A DNA stretch of 60,028 bases from Acidobacteriota bacterium (GCA_018268995.1 JAFDVL010000019.1:1-60028), one strand, 5' to 3'; positions 1 to 12,262 are shown, counted from the stretch's first letter. Translations and numbers: made by a program. The notes: generated from the sequence alone by a model not told the origin.

Positions 1-595
1 CGGTCGGGATGCCAAGCGTGCGGTCGTTTTCGATGAAGACATACGGCGGAAAGTTGGGAATATCTACGCCATAAAAATAATCAAAGCCGCGCGTGAGCGG
101 CCCATTGGCAACGGGCTTGGTGAAATCCACATTGCTCAGCCCGTTCGGCAGAATCGCCGCCGCTTTGCCATCCGTCGTCGCCCAATCCCACCCCAAATGC
201 CACTTGCCCACCATCGCCGTCGCATAGCCTTGCTGTTTGAGCATTGCAGGCAACGTCAGCCGCCCCTCTTCGATCAGTGGCTTTCCCAGCGGCGGCAGCA
301 CACCTGCTTTCAACCGCGAGCGCCACGGATAGCGCCCCGTCAACAATCCATACCGCGTCGGCGTACACAACGACGAAGGCGCGTGCGAATCTGTAAACCG
401 TATCCCTTCACGCGCCAGCTTGTCTAAATTCGGCGTCGGAATTTTCGAGTTGGGATTGAAGCTCTGCAAGTCGCCATAGCCCAAATCATCCGCGAGAATG
501 ATAATGATGTTTGGGCGCGAGGCGTTGGTTTGGGCAAGCGCAGGCAAGGCAAGAACCAAGACCGTTAGCCATAAAATCGCAGGAAGTTTTCGCAT
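1..595 (-). CDS. Secreted arylsulfatase, 3' end outside window
   Basis: Partial gene: the reading frame starts at ATG 595 and runs off the left edge without a stop, so about 198 N-terminal residues are visible. A signal peptide (MRKLPAILWL then a hydrophobic stretch ending ALAQ) is followed by the metal-binding start of the alkaline phosphatase/sulfatase fold, LADDLGYGD (Asp36, Asp37), and the sulfatase signature CTPTR (Cys77, Arg81). That cysteine is converted to formylglycine in active type I sulfatases. GKWHLG further on is also typical. The family hydrolyses sulfate esters, here probably in the periplasm on sulfated glycans; the substrate cannot be read from the fragment. No sulfatase partner or dedicated maturase is adjacent. 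An FGE-like domain occurs at 15.4-17.2 kb, but it is fused to a caspase domain and is unlikely to be the maturase. Confidence 0.9.
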   Translation of the reverse strand, partial: MRKLPAILWLTVLVLALPALAQTNASRPNIIIILADDLGYGDLQSFNPNSKIPTPNLDKLAREGIRFTDSHAPSSLCTPTRYGLLTGRYPWRSRLKAGVLPPLGKPLIEEGRLTLPAMLKQQGYATAMVGKWHLGWDWATTDGKAAAILPNGLSNVDFTKPVANGPLTRGFDYFYGVDIPNFPPYVFIENDRTLGIPT

Positions 596-664
596 AGTTT
601 TTCGATGTAGCACAAACCGTTCGTTTGCGTCGTTCGCTTAAGGTCACGCGCAGTTTTAATAAAC

Positions 665-763
665 GTAGCGCAACCAGCCATGGTTGCGTTGCTTGATTAA
701 GCTGTCTGATTGATTTCAGCGGCTTCCCGTGACAGCCGACGCAACCATGGCTGGTTGCGCTAC
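665..763. repeat. Long inverted repeat downstream of the kinase gene
   Basis: Two perfectly complementary 24-base arms, 665-688 and 740-763, are separated by 51 bases and end one base before the kinase stop codon. Each arm contains a smaller near-palindrome around CCATGG (CAACCAGCCATGGTTG). It could act as a terminator for the minus-strand kinase gene, but the symmetric arm structure fits a dispersed palindromic repeat better. No T-run follows it. Confidence 0.75.
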
Positions 764-764
764 T

Positions 765-3770
<3,006 letters not shown>

Positions 3771-3852
3771 CGCGTTGGTTCCTATGGTGTCTGGGAAAAT
3801 CGCAGGCAGTCTAGCATTGCGCGGCGTGGTTTGGCTATGCGCGCAAATCGTT

Positions 3853-5412
3853 TCAATCGTCTTCGCTAAGCTTGGTAGTCGAATGGATCGTCTGCCCGAT
3901 TTGCTGCGCCGAATGCACATCCCACTTGGCATCATCGCGCGTCGGGAAGTCTTCGCGGTAATGGCCGCCGCGCGATTCTTCGCGCCATAATGCGGCTTCA
4001 GCCATTAGCTTCGCTAATGTCGAGAAATTGCGGGTGCGCTGATTGATGTTCGTCGTGGCGAGGGTTGTCAGTTCTTCAATGGCGGATTGCATTTCCGGGC
4101 CGCGCCGGATCAAGCCGACTTTCTGCCACATCAATTCCTGCACGCGCGATTTCGTGTGCGGGTCGAGTCGCCACGATGCCAAATCAAATTCGACGGGTTC
4201 CGCTTCGGCTTGCGTGGGTGCGGGCAAATTGTCGGCTATCGCAGCGGCTCCGGCGCGTGCGCCAAAGACTAAGCCTTCGAGCAACGAATTGCTCGCCAAA
4301 CGATTTGCACCGTGAACACCTGTGCAACTGACTTCGCCTGCGACGAAGAGGCCGGGGAGCGTGCTGCGTCCGTGGGTATCGCTGCGTACGCCGCCCATAA
4401 CGTAATGGACTGCCGGGCTGACAGGCATTTGATCTTTCGTCAAATCCAAGCCGTACTGCAAACAAGTCGTGAAGATTTTCGGGAAGCGGTCGCGCACGAA
4501 AGTGGCTTTCAGATGCGTCAAATCCAGATACATCCAACGTGTGCCGGTGCGTTTCATCTCGGCGACGATAGCGCGGGCGACAATGTCACGCGGCGCAAGT
4601 TCGGCGCGCTCGTCGTAGTTGGCCGCAAACGCTTTGCCGTCGTGATTGCGCAGAATGCCGCCTTCGCCGCGTAAGGCTTCGGAAAGCAGAAAGCGCGGCG
4701 CATCGGGCAAGGCGAGTGCCGTCGGATGAAATTGCACGAATTCCAGGTCGCACATCATTGCGCCTGCCGCGTAGGCCATCGCCATGCCGTCGCCCGTCGC
4801 TACGCTGGGGTTGGTGGTTTGCGAAAACAACTGGCCGGCACCGCCTGTCGCAATAACGACGGCGCGCGCGCGCATTTCCCGCAGCAAGCTTTCGTTCGGG
4901 TCAATGTAGCGCACGCCCACGCAGCGCCCGTCTTCGACAATGGCATCAATCGTCGCAGCGTGCGCGAGCAATTGAATATTCGGCAGCTTGCGTGCGTGCG
5001 CGATCATTGACCGCACGAATTCGCGTCCGGTCGAATCGCCGCGCGCGTGCAGGATTCGATTGCGTGAATGTGCGGCTTCGCGCGTGAAGGCTAACTCTTC
5101 GCCTTCACGGTCGAATTGCGCGCCCCATTCGATGAGTTGCGTGATGTATTTCGGGCCTTCTTCGACGAGCACGCGCACGGCTTTTTCATCGCACAGCCCT
5201 GCGCCCGCGATGAGCGTGTCTTCGATGTGCAAATCAATTTCGTCGTCATCTGAGAGTGCAACGGCAACACCGCCCTGGGCATATTCCGTGTTCGATTCGT
5301 CAAGGCGTTCTTTGGTGAGGACAATGACGCGCCCATGATTGGCGAGTTCGATTGCGGCGCGCAGACCTGCCACACCTGAACCGAGAACGATGTAATCGGG
5401 TATTGAAGACAT
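3853..5412 (-). CDS. nadB: L-aspartate oxidase
   Basis: 519 residues, the normal length. The enzyme oxidises L-aspartate to iminoaspartate with FAD, the first step of de novo NAD synthesis. Visible motifs: the N-terminal FAD dinucleotide fold [14 protein letters not shown], the substrate-loop region [15 protein letters not shown], the [12 protein letters not shown] segment, [21 protein letters not shown] before the C-terminal helical domain, and [11 protein letters not shown] near the end. These separate it from succinate dehydrogenase flavoprotein, which lacks this combination and would have an iron-sulfur subunit gene next to it. The partner genes nadA and nadC are not in the window. ATG 5412 has no clear Shine-Dalgarno on its strand, and repeat sequence starts six bases upstream of it. 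Confidence 0.95.
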   Translation of the reverse strand: MSSIPDYIVLGSGVAGLRAAIELANHGRVIVLTKERLDESNTEYAQGGVAVALSDDDEIDLHIEDTLIAGAGLCDEKAVRVLVEEGPKYITQLIEWGAQFDREGEELAFTREAAHSRNRILHARGDSTGREFVRSMIAHARKLPNIQLLAHAATIDAIVEDGRCVGVRYIDPNESLLREMRARAVVIATGGAGQLFSQTTNPSVATGDGMAMAYAAGAMMCDLEFVQFHPTALALPDAPRFLLSEALRGEGGILRNHDGKAFAANYDERAELAPRDIVARAIVAEMKRTGTRWMYLDLTHLKATFVRDRFPKIFTTCLQYGLDLTKDQMPVSPAVHYVMGGVRSDTHGRSTLPGLFVAGEVSCTGVHGANRLASNSLLEGLVFGARAGAAAIADNLPAPTQAEAEPVEFDLASWRLDPHTKSRVQELMWQKVGLIRRGPEMQSAIEELTTLATTNINQRTRNFSTLAKLMAEAALWREESRGGHYREDFPTRDDAKWDVHSAQQIGQTIHSTTKLSEDD

Positions 5413-5417
5413 AAGGA

Positions 5418-5906
5418 GTTAACAGAGAACAGTTGATAGTTAACAGTCAAAGCGAAATTATCTTTTTGTTGACAGTTTTAGGCGTAGAGCACTGAGCATT
5501 TTTCTGAGTTCGAGAATAATTCCTAAAGTTTCTTGGGCATTTTCTTGGGAAAGAAATCCTAGCTCAATGGCTACAATCAATTGCGTATCAAGTTCGGCGA
5601 CAGAGCCTTCAGCGTAGGAAATGAAATGGATGAATTCAGCAACCGAATTTCGGGCTTGCCCCTCGGCAATATTTGAAGGCACTGAAACTGCGGCACGGCG
5701 CAGTTGTGACGTTAACCCGAACTTCTCTTCGGCGGGAAAATAGCGGGTAAGCTCATAAATACACCGAACCAGCCGGATTCCTTTTTGCCAGACTAAAAGG
5801 TCTTTGTAATCGCCGTAACTGGATGGATTCGTTTGCATAAAATTGATGCCCTAGCTTTGGCTGTTAACTATTTTCTGTTAACTGTTTCCTGTTAACTATT
5901 AACTGC
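5418..5906. repeat. Inverted GTTAACAG-type repeats flanking the IVP gene
   Basis: The block 5418-5448 (GTTAACAGAGAACAG then TAGTTAACAG) is repeated in inverted orientation and slightly longer at 5860-5906. The two blocks enclose the four-helix-bundle gene exactly, and the right block includes the rlmN stop codon. A related paired sequence forms the hairpin at 12274-12341. The arrangement suggests that the small gene and its bounding repeats were inserted together between rlmN and nadB. Confidence 0.7.
5458..5838 (-). CDS. Four-helix bundle protein (23S rRNA IVP family)
   Basis: 126 residues, typical for the family of small four-helix-bundle proteins first described as products of intervening sequences in 23S rRNA genes (TIGR02436) and related to the Avd protein of diversity-generating retroelements. 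The family signature is visible: YKDLLVWQKG near the start, FGLTSQLRRAAVSVPSNIAEG in the middle, and a C-terminal helix with LRKMLSALRLKL. The protein forms basic oligomeric bundles; its cellular role is not established. Here it is not in an rRNA gene. It is bordered by inverted repeats on both sides, which fits the scattered, mobile distribution of the family. Confidence 0.88.
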   Translation of the reverse strand: MQTNPSSYGDYKDLLVWQKGIRLVRCIYELTRYFPAEEKFGLTSQLRRAAVSVPSNIAEGQARNSVAEFIHFISYAEGSVAELDTQLIVAIELGFLSQENAQETLGIILELRKMLSALRLKLSTKR

Positions 5907-6944
5907 CTTCCGCGCTGCCAATTGCCCGCACGCCGCCGAAATGTCCTGTCCACGTGGGCGACGAATGAACGCATCTACGCCGTTGTCATTCAGCAACTGC
6001 TGGAACTTGAGGATGCGCGACATTGGGGATGAATTGAACTCCAATTCCGGCGCGGGATTGTGCGGAATTAAGTTCACTTTGGCTTTCAGGTGATATTGAT
6101 GCACGAGCTTTGCCAGGCGTCGTGCATCTTCGTCGCTATCGTTCACGCCGTCGAGCATCACGTATTCAAACGTGATTTTTTCTCGGTCGCGCAGCGGATA
6201 GCTTTGCAACGCGCGCATCAATTCATCCAGACCATAGCGTTTATTTAGGGGGATCAGTTTTGTTCGTTGCTCATCGGTCGTGCCGGAGAGGGAAATTGCC
6301 AGACGCGGGCGAACTTCCTCCTGTCCAAAAGAAACGATTTTCGGGACGATGCCGGAGGTCGAAACCGTGATGCGTTTCGGGCTGATGCCTAAGCCTTTTT
6401 CATCGCACAGCAGGCGAATTGCCTTCATCACTTCGTCGTAATTCAAGAAGCTTTCGCCCATGCCCATAAACACGAGGTTCGTGCCATGCGGCGTTTCTGC
6501 GCCTGCGCCGTAGACTTCGTTCAAGACAATGATGACCTGCGAGACGATTTCGCCTGCGGTCATATTGCGTTTGATGCCGAGTTGCGCGGTCATACAAAAT
6601 GCACAACCAACGGCGCAACCGACCTGACAGCTAATGCAAATCGTGTCGCGGTGTTCTTCGGGAATGAAGACGGCTTCGACTTCTTTGCCGTCGCCGAGTT
6701 TCAGCAAATAGCGGCGCGTACCATCAGATGAGTAAAATACATTGCCAATTGTGGTTTCAGTGATCTGGCTAGTTTCACAGAGCTTTTCGCGCAGCGGCTT
6801 GGCAAGTTCAGTGATTGCGTTGAGATCAAGAGTACGACGTGTATAGAGGGCTTGATACAGTTGCTTACCACGAAAAGGCTTTTCGCCCAGGTCTTGTGCT
6901 AACACTACCAATTCACTTTCGGTTTTCCCAAGCAGAATATTCAC
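5892..6944 (-). CDS. rlmN: 23S rRNA (adenine-2503-C2)-methyltransferase
   Basis: 350 residues. Radical-SAM enzyme that methylates C2 of A2503 in 23S rRNA and also A37 of some tRNAs. The CxxxCxxC cluster motif is at Cys110, Cys114 and Cys117 (GCAVGCAFCMTA); GMGESFLNYDEV is the conserved SAM-binding region, and a late cysteine in DISAACGQLA matches the catalytic C-terminal cysteine. The likely start is GTG 6944 (VNILLGKTE). The last residues (VNS) are encoded by the repeat that borders the IVP gene, so the natural C-terminus may have been slightly altered. The gene lies after tRNA-Gly in the same direction as the ribosomal-protein cluster. Confidence 0.95.
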   Translation of the reverse strand: MNILLGKTESELVVLAQDLGEKPFRGKQLYQALYTRRTLDLNAITELAKPLREKLCETSQITETTIGNVFYSSDGTRRYLLKLGDGKEVEAVFIPEEHRDTICISCQVGCAVGCAFCMTAQLGIKRNMTAGEIVSQVIIVLNEVYGAGAETPHGTNLVFMGMGESFLNYDEVMKAIRLLCDEKGLGISPKRITVSTSGIVPKIVSFGQEEVRPRLAISLSGTTDEQRTKLIPLNKRYGLDELMRALQSYPLRDREKITFEYVMLDGVNDSDEDARRLAKLVHQYHLKAKVNLIPHNPAPELEFNSSPMSRILKFQQLLNDNGVDAFIRRPRGQDISAACGQLAARKAVNS

Positions 6945-7081
6945 GCGGGAATTGTAACGTAGTGAAGCAGAAAGCTGTAGTTCCAGGAGATTTGAAATTT
7001 CGGATTGGAAATTTGAAAGGAAGAGAAAAGTATGATGAGGAAGTGCGCAGTATTGAAAGGCAAAGAGTCTTAACTTTTAAA

Positions 7082-7156
<75 letters not shown>

Positions 7157-7246
7157 TCATTTACGAGGAAATGTAGCAAAACATTCCTCAAGAGGCAATT
7201 GCAACAGATCGTAGCAAGGCTATCCACCGCTGAAAATTCTTGCTGC

Positions 7247-7804
7247 CTAGACTTTCATGATCTCGTCTTCTTTGTGTTTGCCCAGATCGGCGATTGTTCC
7301 GATGAATTGATCGGTGAGTTTTTGCACTTGATCCAGTCCGCCCTTTTCTTCGTCCTCAGAAATCAGTTTATCTTTCAGGGCTTTTTTGAGCTTGTCATTT
7401 TGATCGCGGCGGATATTGCGCACAGCGGTTTTATGTTCTTCCGCAAGTTCATGGATGCTTTTCACCATCTGTTTGCGCCGCTCTTCGGTCAAAGGCGGAA
7501 TCGGCAGGCGAATGAGTTTTCCATCGTTGGAAGGATTAATGCCCAGGTCTGAAGTGCGAATCGCTTTTTCGATTGGCCCGATCATTGAGGGGTCAAACGG
7601 CTGGACGGTGAGCAGTGCCGCATCTACGGCGTGAACCGTTGCTACCTGATTCAAGGGCATTGGCGACCCGTAATATTCTACGTGAATGTTATCCAGTAAT
7701 CCGGTCGAGGCGCGGCCAGTGCGAATGCTTACCAGTTTTTTGCGAAAGTCCTCAACCGTATGTTCCATCCGTGTTTTGGTTTCATTGGTAACTTCTTTAA
7801 TCAT
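7247..7804 (-). CDS. frr: Ribosome recycling factor
   Basis: 185 residues, the normal size. With EF-G it splits post-termination ribosomes. The conserved pieces are present: [16 protein letters not shown] in the first long helix, [14 protein letters not shown] in domain II, and [19 protein letters not shown] followed by [13 protein letters not shown] in the returning helix. The start is ATG 7804 with AGGAG five bases upstream; a longer frame to 7882 would overlap pyrH. It lies 13 bases after pyrH, so the two are surely cotranscribed. Confidence 0.97.
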   Translation of the reverse strand: MIKEVTNETKTRMEHTVEDFRKKLVSIRTGRASTGLLDNIHVEYYGSPMPLNQVATVHAVDAALLTVQPFDPSMIGPIEKAIRTSDLGINPSNDGKLIRLPIPPLTEERRKQMVKSIHELAEEHKTAVRNIRRDQNDKLKKALKDKLISEDEEKGGLDQVQKLTDQFIGTIADLGKHKEDEIMKV

Positions 7805-7817
7805 AAGTGCTCCTGTC

Positions 7818-8609
7818 TTACTTTCGACCTGATTTGGCAGCCTTTTCTTTGGGTTGTTGTGCGGGTGGATCAGGCATGGCATGCACGATAGAGCCGATTT
7901 TCTCGCCGAGTACGACGCGCTTGATATTTCCAGGAATTGTCATATCAAACACGATAATCGGTAGCCCATTATCTTTGCATAACGAGACGGCGGAAGCGTC
8001 CATCACTTTCAAATCATCGCGTAGCACACGCATGTAACTCAGTTCTTCAATCTTGGTGGCGCTGGCATCCTGACGTGGGTCAGCCGTATAAATCCCGCTG
8101 ACACTGGTTGCCTTGATGATGACATCGGCTTTGATTTCGAGCGCTCGTAAGGCGGCGGCTGAATCCGTTGTAAAATACGGATTGCCTGTGCCTGCTGCAA
8201 AAATCACGATGCGACGTTTTTCCAGATGGCGTACGGCACGGCGGCGAATAAATGGTTCTGCCACCTCGCGCATCTCAATTGCCGACATCACACGGGTAAA
8301 ACAACCGGCTTTTTCCAATCCGTCTTGTAAGGCAATCGCATTCATCACGGTTGCCAGCATACCCATGTAATCGCCAGAGGCACGATCCATGCCAGAAGCG
8401 CTAGCCTTCAGTCCTCGGAAAATATTTCCGCCACCCACCACCAGCGCCACTTCGACGCCTAGCTGCGCGACCTCTTTAACTTCGCCTGCAATACGTTGAA
8501 TGACCTTTGGATCAATGCCGTATCCGACTTCGCCCATTAAGGCTTCGCCGCTGATTTTAAGCAAAATGCGATGGTAGGCGGGTTGTTTCTTGGATTTTGT
8601 TTTGGCCAT
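7818..8609 (-). CDS. pyrH: UMP kinase
   Basis: 263 residues. Phosphorylates UMP to UDP in pyrimidine synthesis. Amino-acid kinase fold: [11 protein letters not shown] at the N-terminus, [13 protein letters not shown], the [18 protein letters not shown] segment specific to UMP kinases, and [21 protein letters not shown] basic tail of about 20 residues ([15 protein letters not shown]) extends past the usual end. The gene sits in the standard order tsf-pyrH-frr. A strong hairpin lies in the gap between tsf and this gene. Confidence 0.96.
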   Translation of the reverse strand: MAKTKSKKQPAYHRILLKISGEALMGEVGYGIDPKVIQRIAGEVKEVAQLGVEVALVVGGGNIFRGLKASASGMDRASGDYMGMLATVMNAIALQDGLEKAGCFTRVMSAIEMREVAEPFIRRRAVRHLEKRRIVIFAAGTGNPYFTTDSAAALRALEIKADVIIKATSVSGIYTADPRQDASATKIEELSYMRVLRDDLKVMDASAVSLCKDNGLPIIVFDMTIPGNIKRVVLGEKIGSIVHAMPDPPAQQPKEKAAKSGRK

Positions 8610-8623
8610 AAATCGGAGGAAGA

Positions 8624-8665
8624 GGCTAAGGATATTTCAAATTTCAAGGTTGAATATCCTTAGCC
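8624..8665 (-). terminator. Hairpin between tsf and pyrH
   Basis: A perfect 13-bp stem (GGCTAAGGATATT, 8624-8636, with its complement at 8653-8665) encloses a 16-base loop. No U-run is adjacent, and pyrH starts just downstream on the minus strand, so it may attenuate transcription, set an mRNA processing site, or mask the pyrH start, which lacks a clear Shine-Dalgarno. Confidence 0.5.
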
Positions 8666-8700
8666 CGGAAGTTCAAGCAACTTTAGTCCGGTCAGGCAAG

Positions 8701-9363
8701 TTACTGCTGAATTACTGCTGCAACTTCAGCCGCAAAATCCTCTGAACGTTTTTCCAAACCTTCGCCCATTTTGTAACGAGCAAAGCGGCGAATCGAAATC
8801 TTTTCGCCCGTTTCTGCGGTCAGTTTCGTCACCAGTTCGCCCACCGTAATGGCCTGATCTTTGACGAATGGTTGTTCGAGCAAAACGGATTCGCTGAAAA
8901 ACTTCTCTACGCGCCCTTCTACCATCTTTTCGATAATGTTGGCGGGTTTGTTCGCATTCTTGGGGTCAGCTGTTGCTTGCCCCAGCGCGATTTCGCGTTC
9001 TTTCGTGACGACGTCTTCGGGAACCTCCGATTTTGAAACGAAGCGCGGCTCTGAAGCACAAATATGCATGGCTACGTCTTTGACGAATTGCTGGAAGGCT
9101 TCGGTGCGGGCCACGAAATCGGTTTCGCAGTTGACCTCGACTAGGACGCCGATTTTGCCACCCATGTGGATGTAGGAACCGACTGCACCTTCAGCCGCGA
9201 CTTTGTCTACGCGCTTCGCCGCCGTAGCTTGTCCGCGCTTCCGCAAAATTTCAATGGCTTTCTCTTCGTTGCCGTCAGCCTCTACCAGTGCTTTTTTGCA
9301 ATCGGACATGCCAGCATTGGTTTTGTCACGCAACGCTTTGACCATTTGAGCTGTGATTTCCAT
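8701..9363 (-). CDS. tsf: Translation elongation factor Ts
   Basis: 220 residues, on the short side, like other EF-Ts proteins that lack the extended coiled-coil. It recharges EF-Tu by nucleotide exchange. The UBA-like N-terminus with [19 protein letters not shown] and the [16 protein letters not shown] core motif (with VEVNCE before it) are diagnostic. ATG 9363 has GGAGG five bases upstream. It follows rpsB after about 220 bases that hold an inverted repeat. Confidence 0.97.
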   Translation of the reverse strand: MEITAQMVKALRDKTNAGMSDCKKALVEADGNEEKAIEILRKRGQATAAKRVDKVAAEGAVGSYIHMGGKIGVLVEVNCETDFVARTEAFQQFVKDVAMHICASEPRFVSKSEVPEDVVTKEREIALGQATADPKNANKPANIIEKMVEGRVEKFFSESVLLEQPFVKDQAITVGELVTKLTAETGEKISIRRFARYKMGEGLEKRSEDFAAEVAAVIQQ

Positions 9364-9381
9364 TGTTTCCTCCGTATATCA

Positions 9382-9498
9382 GCCACGAATTCACACGGAT
9401 TATCACGAAAGATCAATGTGCGAGAGTCGAACAATCAGATAATCTGCGCTAGACAAAGGCTATTAAGAACCTCGTGGCAATTCGTGTAAATTCGTGGC
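9382..9498. repeat. Inverted CACGAATT repeats in the rpsB-tsf gap
   Basis: GCCACGAATTCACACGGATT at 9382-9401 faces its near-complement AATTCGTGTAAATTCGTGGC at 9479-9498, about 77 bases apart. Two mismatches in 20. Repeats built from this CACGAATTTACACGAA unit are intergenic and self-complementary. It makes a possible long stem in the leader of tsf. Confidence 0.6.
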
Positions 9499-9583
9499 AA
9501 AAAATAATGCCGAGTTAGAAAAACGGCGTAGCCAATGTCTTCATTGCACGGCTACGCCATTTGAATCTGTCGCAAATCTTTAA

Positions 9584-10642
9584 TTAAGCTGCATTCGTTT
9601 CTGACGTTTCCGGGGTTGCAACGACGGCTTCTACCGGGGCTGCAACAGGTGCAACCACTTCAGCCGGAGCCTCAGGCGCAACAGGCTCTGCCGCTTGCGC
9701 AGGAGCGGCTTCCGTTGTGTTGCCCGCTGGCTGTGGAGCCGGACGTTCAGCACGAGGGCCGCGATCACCACGAGGGCCACGATCACGATCACCACGAGGG
9801 CCACGATCACCGCGAGGGCCGCGATCACCACGAGGGCCACGATCACGATCACCGCGCTCGCCACCACGGGGGCGACGTTCGCGCGGCGCAGCCTGCTCCA
9901 TCGTTATTCCTTGTTCCGCTCGTTGCGCGGCTTCTTCCGCTTCTTTTGCCTGTGCCACGGCTTGTCCTTCGACAATCGCATCAGCGATGCGAGCAGCAAA
10001 GAGGCGAACTGCACGGAGTGCATCGTCATTGCCAGGGATGATCTGGGTGATTCCGTCGGGATTGCAATTGGTGTCCACCACTGCCACGACAGGAATGTTC
10101 AGGCGATTCGCTTCCTTCACTGCGATTTCTTCTTTGTTGGTATCAATGATGAAAATCGCATCTGGCAGGCGGCGCATTTCTTTGATGCCGGAGAGGTTTT
10201 TTTCCAATGCCTGACGCTCACGCTCAATTTGCAAGCGCTCTTTCTTGGCATACGCCTCAATGCGTCCATCGGCCTGCATCGCTTCGATTTCTTTGTAGCG
10301 TTTGATGGATTTTTGAATAGTCTGAAAGTTCGTCAACAAACCGCCGAGCCAGCGTTGATTGACATAGTATTGATTACAACGTGCGGCTTCTTCTTTGATC
10401 GCATCCTGCGCCTGACGCTTGGTGCCGACAAAGAGGAATATCTTGTCACTGCCTTCGCTGGACAAATTGGTGACGTATTTAAGCGCTTCCTTGAACATCC
10501 GCTGCGTTTTTTGCAGGTCAATAATATAAATACCGTTGCGTTCGCCGAAGATAAATTCTTTCATCTTCGGATTCCATCGGCGCACCTGGTGCCCGAAGTG
10601 AACGCCTGCTTCGAGCAATTCTTTCATTGTTACTGTAGCCAA
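9584..10642 (-). CDS. rpsB: Small ribosomal subunit protein uS2 with long repetitive tail
   Basis: 352 residues against the usual 230-270. The S2 core is complete: [16 protein letters not shown] at the start, [34 protein letters not shown] and [19 protein letters not shown]. The start is best read as TTG 10642 ([10 protein letters not shown]), with GAGGAG seven bases upstream; the next ATG is five codons in. After about residue 245 comes an Arg/Gly/Asp tail made of GPRGDR and RDRGPRGD units, then an Ala/Pro/Glu-rich end (about 300-352). Such basic tails may bind RNA; S2 sits at the mRNA exit side of the 30S subunit. That role is inferred only. Confidence 0.95.
   Translation of the reverse strand: MATVTMKELLEAGVHFGHQVRRWNPKMKEFIFGERNGIYIIDLQKTQRMFKEALKYVTNLSSEGSDKIFLFVGTKRQAQDAIKEEAARCNQYYVNQRWLGGLLTNFQTIQKSIKRYKEIEAMQADGRIEAYAKKERLQIERERQALEKNLSGIKEMRRLPDAIFIIDTNKEEIAVKEANRLNIPVVAVVDTNCNPDGITQIIPGNDDALRAVRLFAARIADAIVEGQAVAQAKEAEEAAQRAEQGITMEQAAPRERRPRGGERGDRDRGPRGDRGPRGDRGPRGDRDRGPRGDRGPRAERPAPQPAGNTTEAAPAQAAEPVAPEAPAEVVAPVAAPVEAVVATPETSETNAA
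9763..9862. repeat. Tandem repeat encoding GPRGDR units in rpsB
   Basis: Near-perfect tandem copies of a unit like CACGAGGGCCACGATCAC, in 12- to 18-base steps, encode the RGD-rich tail of S2. Copies differ mainly at synonymous positions. Length change by slippage would stay in frame. Confidence 0.85.
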
Positions 10643-10808
10643 AACGAATCTCCTCTAAAATGTTGGTTTGATGTACTCGCTGGCACCAGATTCAGTTCCT
10701 ATGAACAACCAAACAAGCGCCAGCAATGGTTTTTGGTTTTGGGCTGTGGGCTTTGATTTTGACCACGTGAGAACGTCATCAAAACCAAAGTCCCAAGACC
10801 AAAGCCTC

Positions 10809-11201
10809 TTATCGTTTCGAGAATTGGAACCGCTTGCGCGCGCCCTTCTGACCGTACTTCTTACGCTCTTTGGCGCGAGGATCACGGGTGAGAAGGCCGG
10901 CACGTTTCAGCTTTTTGCGCAACTCGCTATTGAACTCCAGCAAAGCGCGGGCAATGCCATGACGCACTGCGCCGGCTTGACCAGCCATTCCACCGCCGTC
11001 CACGTTAACCAGCACGTCCAGCTTGCTGAGCGTGTCAGTCAATTGCAGCGGCTGACGAATAATCATCCGCAGGGTTTCGTTGGGGAAATAAGATTCAATG
11101 GGTCGCTTGTTGACTTTGAACTCGCCTTTGCCGGGACGCAAATAAACGCGTGCGGTTGCACTCTTGCGCCGTCCGGTTCCGTAATACTGAATATCTGCCA
11201 C
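10809..11201 (-). CDS. rpsI: Small ribosomal subunit protein uS9
   Basis: 130 residues from GTG 11201, the standard length. The start was chosen because AGGAG lies five bases before that GTG and because S9 proteins begin just ahead of [14 protein letters not shown]; an ATG at 11225 would add eight residues and place the Shine-Dalgarno inside the gene. Diagnostic are [35 protein letters not shown] and the basic end [17 protein letters not shown], which reaches the P-site tRNA. It follows rplM by about 50 bases. Confidence 0.96.
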   Translation of the reverse strand: MADIQYYGTGRRKSATARVYLRPGKGEFKVNKRPIESYFPNETLRMIIRQPLQLTDTLSKLDVLVNVDGGGMAGQAGAVRHGIARALLEFNSELRKKLKRAGLLTRDPRAKERKKYGQKGARKRFQFSKR

Positions 11202-11252
11202 GTTTGCTCCTGAAATGTACAACAAGCAGATCGCTTGTTGTCGAACTTAGCA

Positions 11253-11687
11253 CTACACGCCCAACGTTTCCGGCTTTTGTGCGCCGTGATTATGCTCTGC
11301 CCCCGCATAGACTTTTAACTTCTTCGCCATTGCGCGGCCCATTTTCGTTTTGGGTAACATTCCCTTAATCGCGCTTTCCAGCACGCGTTCAGGATGTTTG
11401 CTGAGCTGATCGCGGGCACTGATGCTGCGAATGCCGCCCGGATAGCCGGTGTGGTGGTAATAGGTTTTGTCGTTAAGCTTATTGCCTTTAAAAACAACTT
11501 TGGCGGCATTGATAATGATCACGTGATCGCCCGTATCAATAAATGGCGTGTAAGTTGGTTTGTTCTTGCCCATCAGAATATTGGCAACTTTGGACGCCAC
11601 ACGACCTACGGTCGCGCCGTCCGCATCAACCACATACCATTTTCTGCTATTTTCTAAACCCTTGCCGCTCGGAAAGTAAGTTGACAT
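11253..11687 (-). CDS. rplM: Large ribosomal subunit protein uL13
   Basis: 144 residues, the family norm. Conserved segments: [51 protein letters not shown] and [33 protein letters not shown]. It binds 23S rRNA early in 50S assembly. First gene of the rplM-rpsI pair and probably of the whole run to frr. GGAG lies ten bases before ATG 11687, and a recognisable sigma70 promoter lies about 43 bases upstream of that start. Confidence 0.97.
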   Translation of the reverse strand: MSTYFPSGKGLENSRKWYVVDADGATVGRVASKVANILMGKNKPTYTPFIDTGDHVIIINAAKVVFKGNKLNDKTYYHHTGYPGGIRSISARDQLSKHPERVLESAIKGMLPKTKMGRAMAKKLKVYAGAEHNHGAQKPETLGV

Positions 11688-11729
11688 AGATTGGAATCTC
11701 CGTATGAAGCGTCAAAAAAACAAGCGGTA

Positions 11730-11758
11730 AGAATATGGATTTCAAAATCCAGTGTCAA
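11730..11758 (-). promoter_or_regulatory. Sigma70-type promoter for rplM
   Basis: On the minus strand TTGACA (11753-11758) is followed after exactly 17 bases by TATTCT (11730-11735). The spacer contains the palindrome GGATTTTGAAATCC, a possible operator. The distance to ATG 11687 leaves a leader of about 35 bases. Confidence 0.7.
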
Positions 11759-11923
11759 GGCTACGTTTTACTTGCGTGCTTTTTTTCATTTCGCAAAATT
11801 GTAAATCCTTGTCCAATAGACCTCTCTCAGTCTTGCCAAGCTAAATATGCCTGTGATAGCTTTCGGGTTGTTTTACCGCACCACTATTAGATTTTTAGTC
11901 ACCAATAACTTCGGAGGCACTGT

Positions 11924-12262
11924 ATGACCATTACCGAGCATAAGAATGGCGACGTCGTCGTTCTCAACGTGGAAGGCAAGATCCTGCTGGGAGAAGGAGA
12001 CGTTCAGCTTAATAAGAAAATCGCAGAATTGATTGGCCGTCAGGAAACCAAAATCCTGCTGAACCTGGAGCAAGTCCCCTACATGGATAGCGGTGGATTG
12101 GGAGAAATTGTTCGTAGCTATACGACTGTCAAACGCGAAGGCGGGCAATTGAAGTTGGCTGGCGTTACCTCGCGCATTAAGGATTTGATGGTAATCACCA
12201 AGCTTCACACGGTTTTCGACATCTTCGATAACGAAGCCGAAGGCGTTGCCAGCTTTGCGTAA
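11924..12262 (+). CDS. STAS-domain anti-sigma factor antagonist
   Basis: 112 residues, a single STAS domain of the SpoIIAA/RsbV type. The phosphorylation site is Ser56 in PYMDSGGLGE, with LLNLEQV before it and REGGQLKLAGV and TVFDIFDNEAEG after. Such proteins, when unphosphorylated, sequester an anti-sigma kinase and so release a sigma factor or another output. No kinase or phosphatase partner is next door, so the pathway is unknown. GGAGG precedes ATG 11924 at the right distance. The gene is divergent from rplM and converges on ppc. Confidence 0.92.
   Translation: MTITEHKNGDVVVLNVEGKILLGEGDVQLNKKIAELIGRQETKILLNLEQVPYMDSGGLGEIVRSYTTVKREGGQLKLAGVTSRIKDLMVITKLHTVFDIFDNEAEGVASFA

Noticed and set aside
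3771..3935. Longer kinase start overlapping nadB
   Set aside because: No kinase homology before MISTGTRFG, and AGGAA fits the ATG at 3770.
9695..10756. Long plus-strand frames over rpsB
   Set aside because: They are antisense shadows of the repeat-rich rpsB gene, with no ribosome site or family match.
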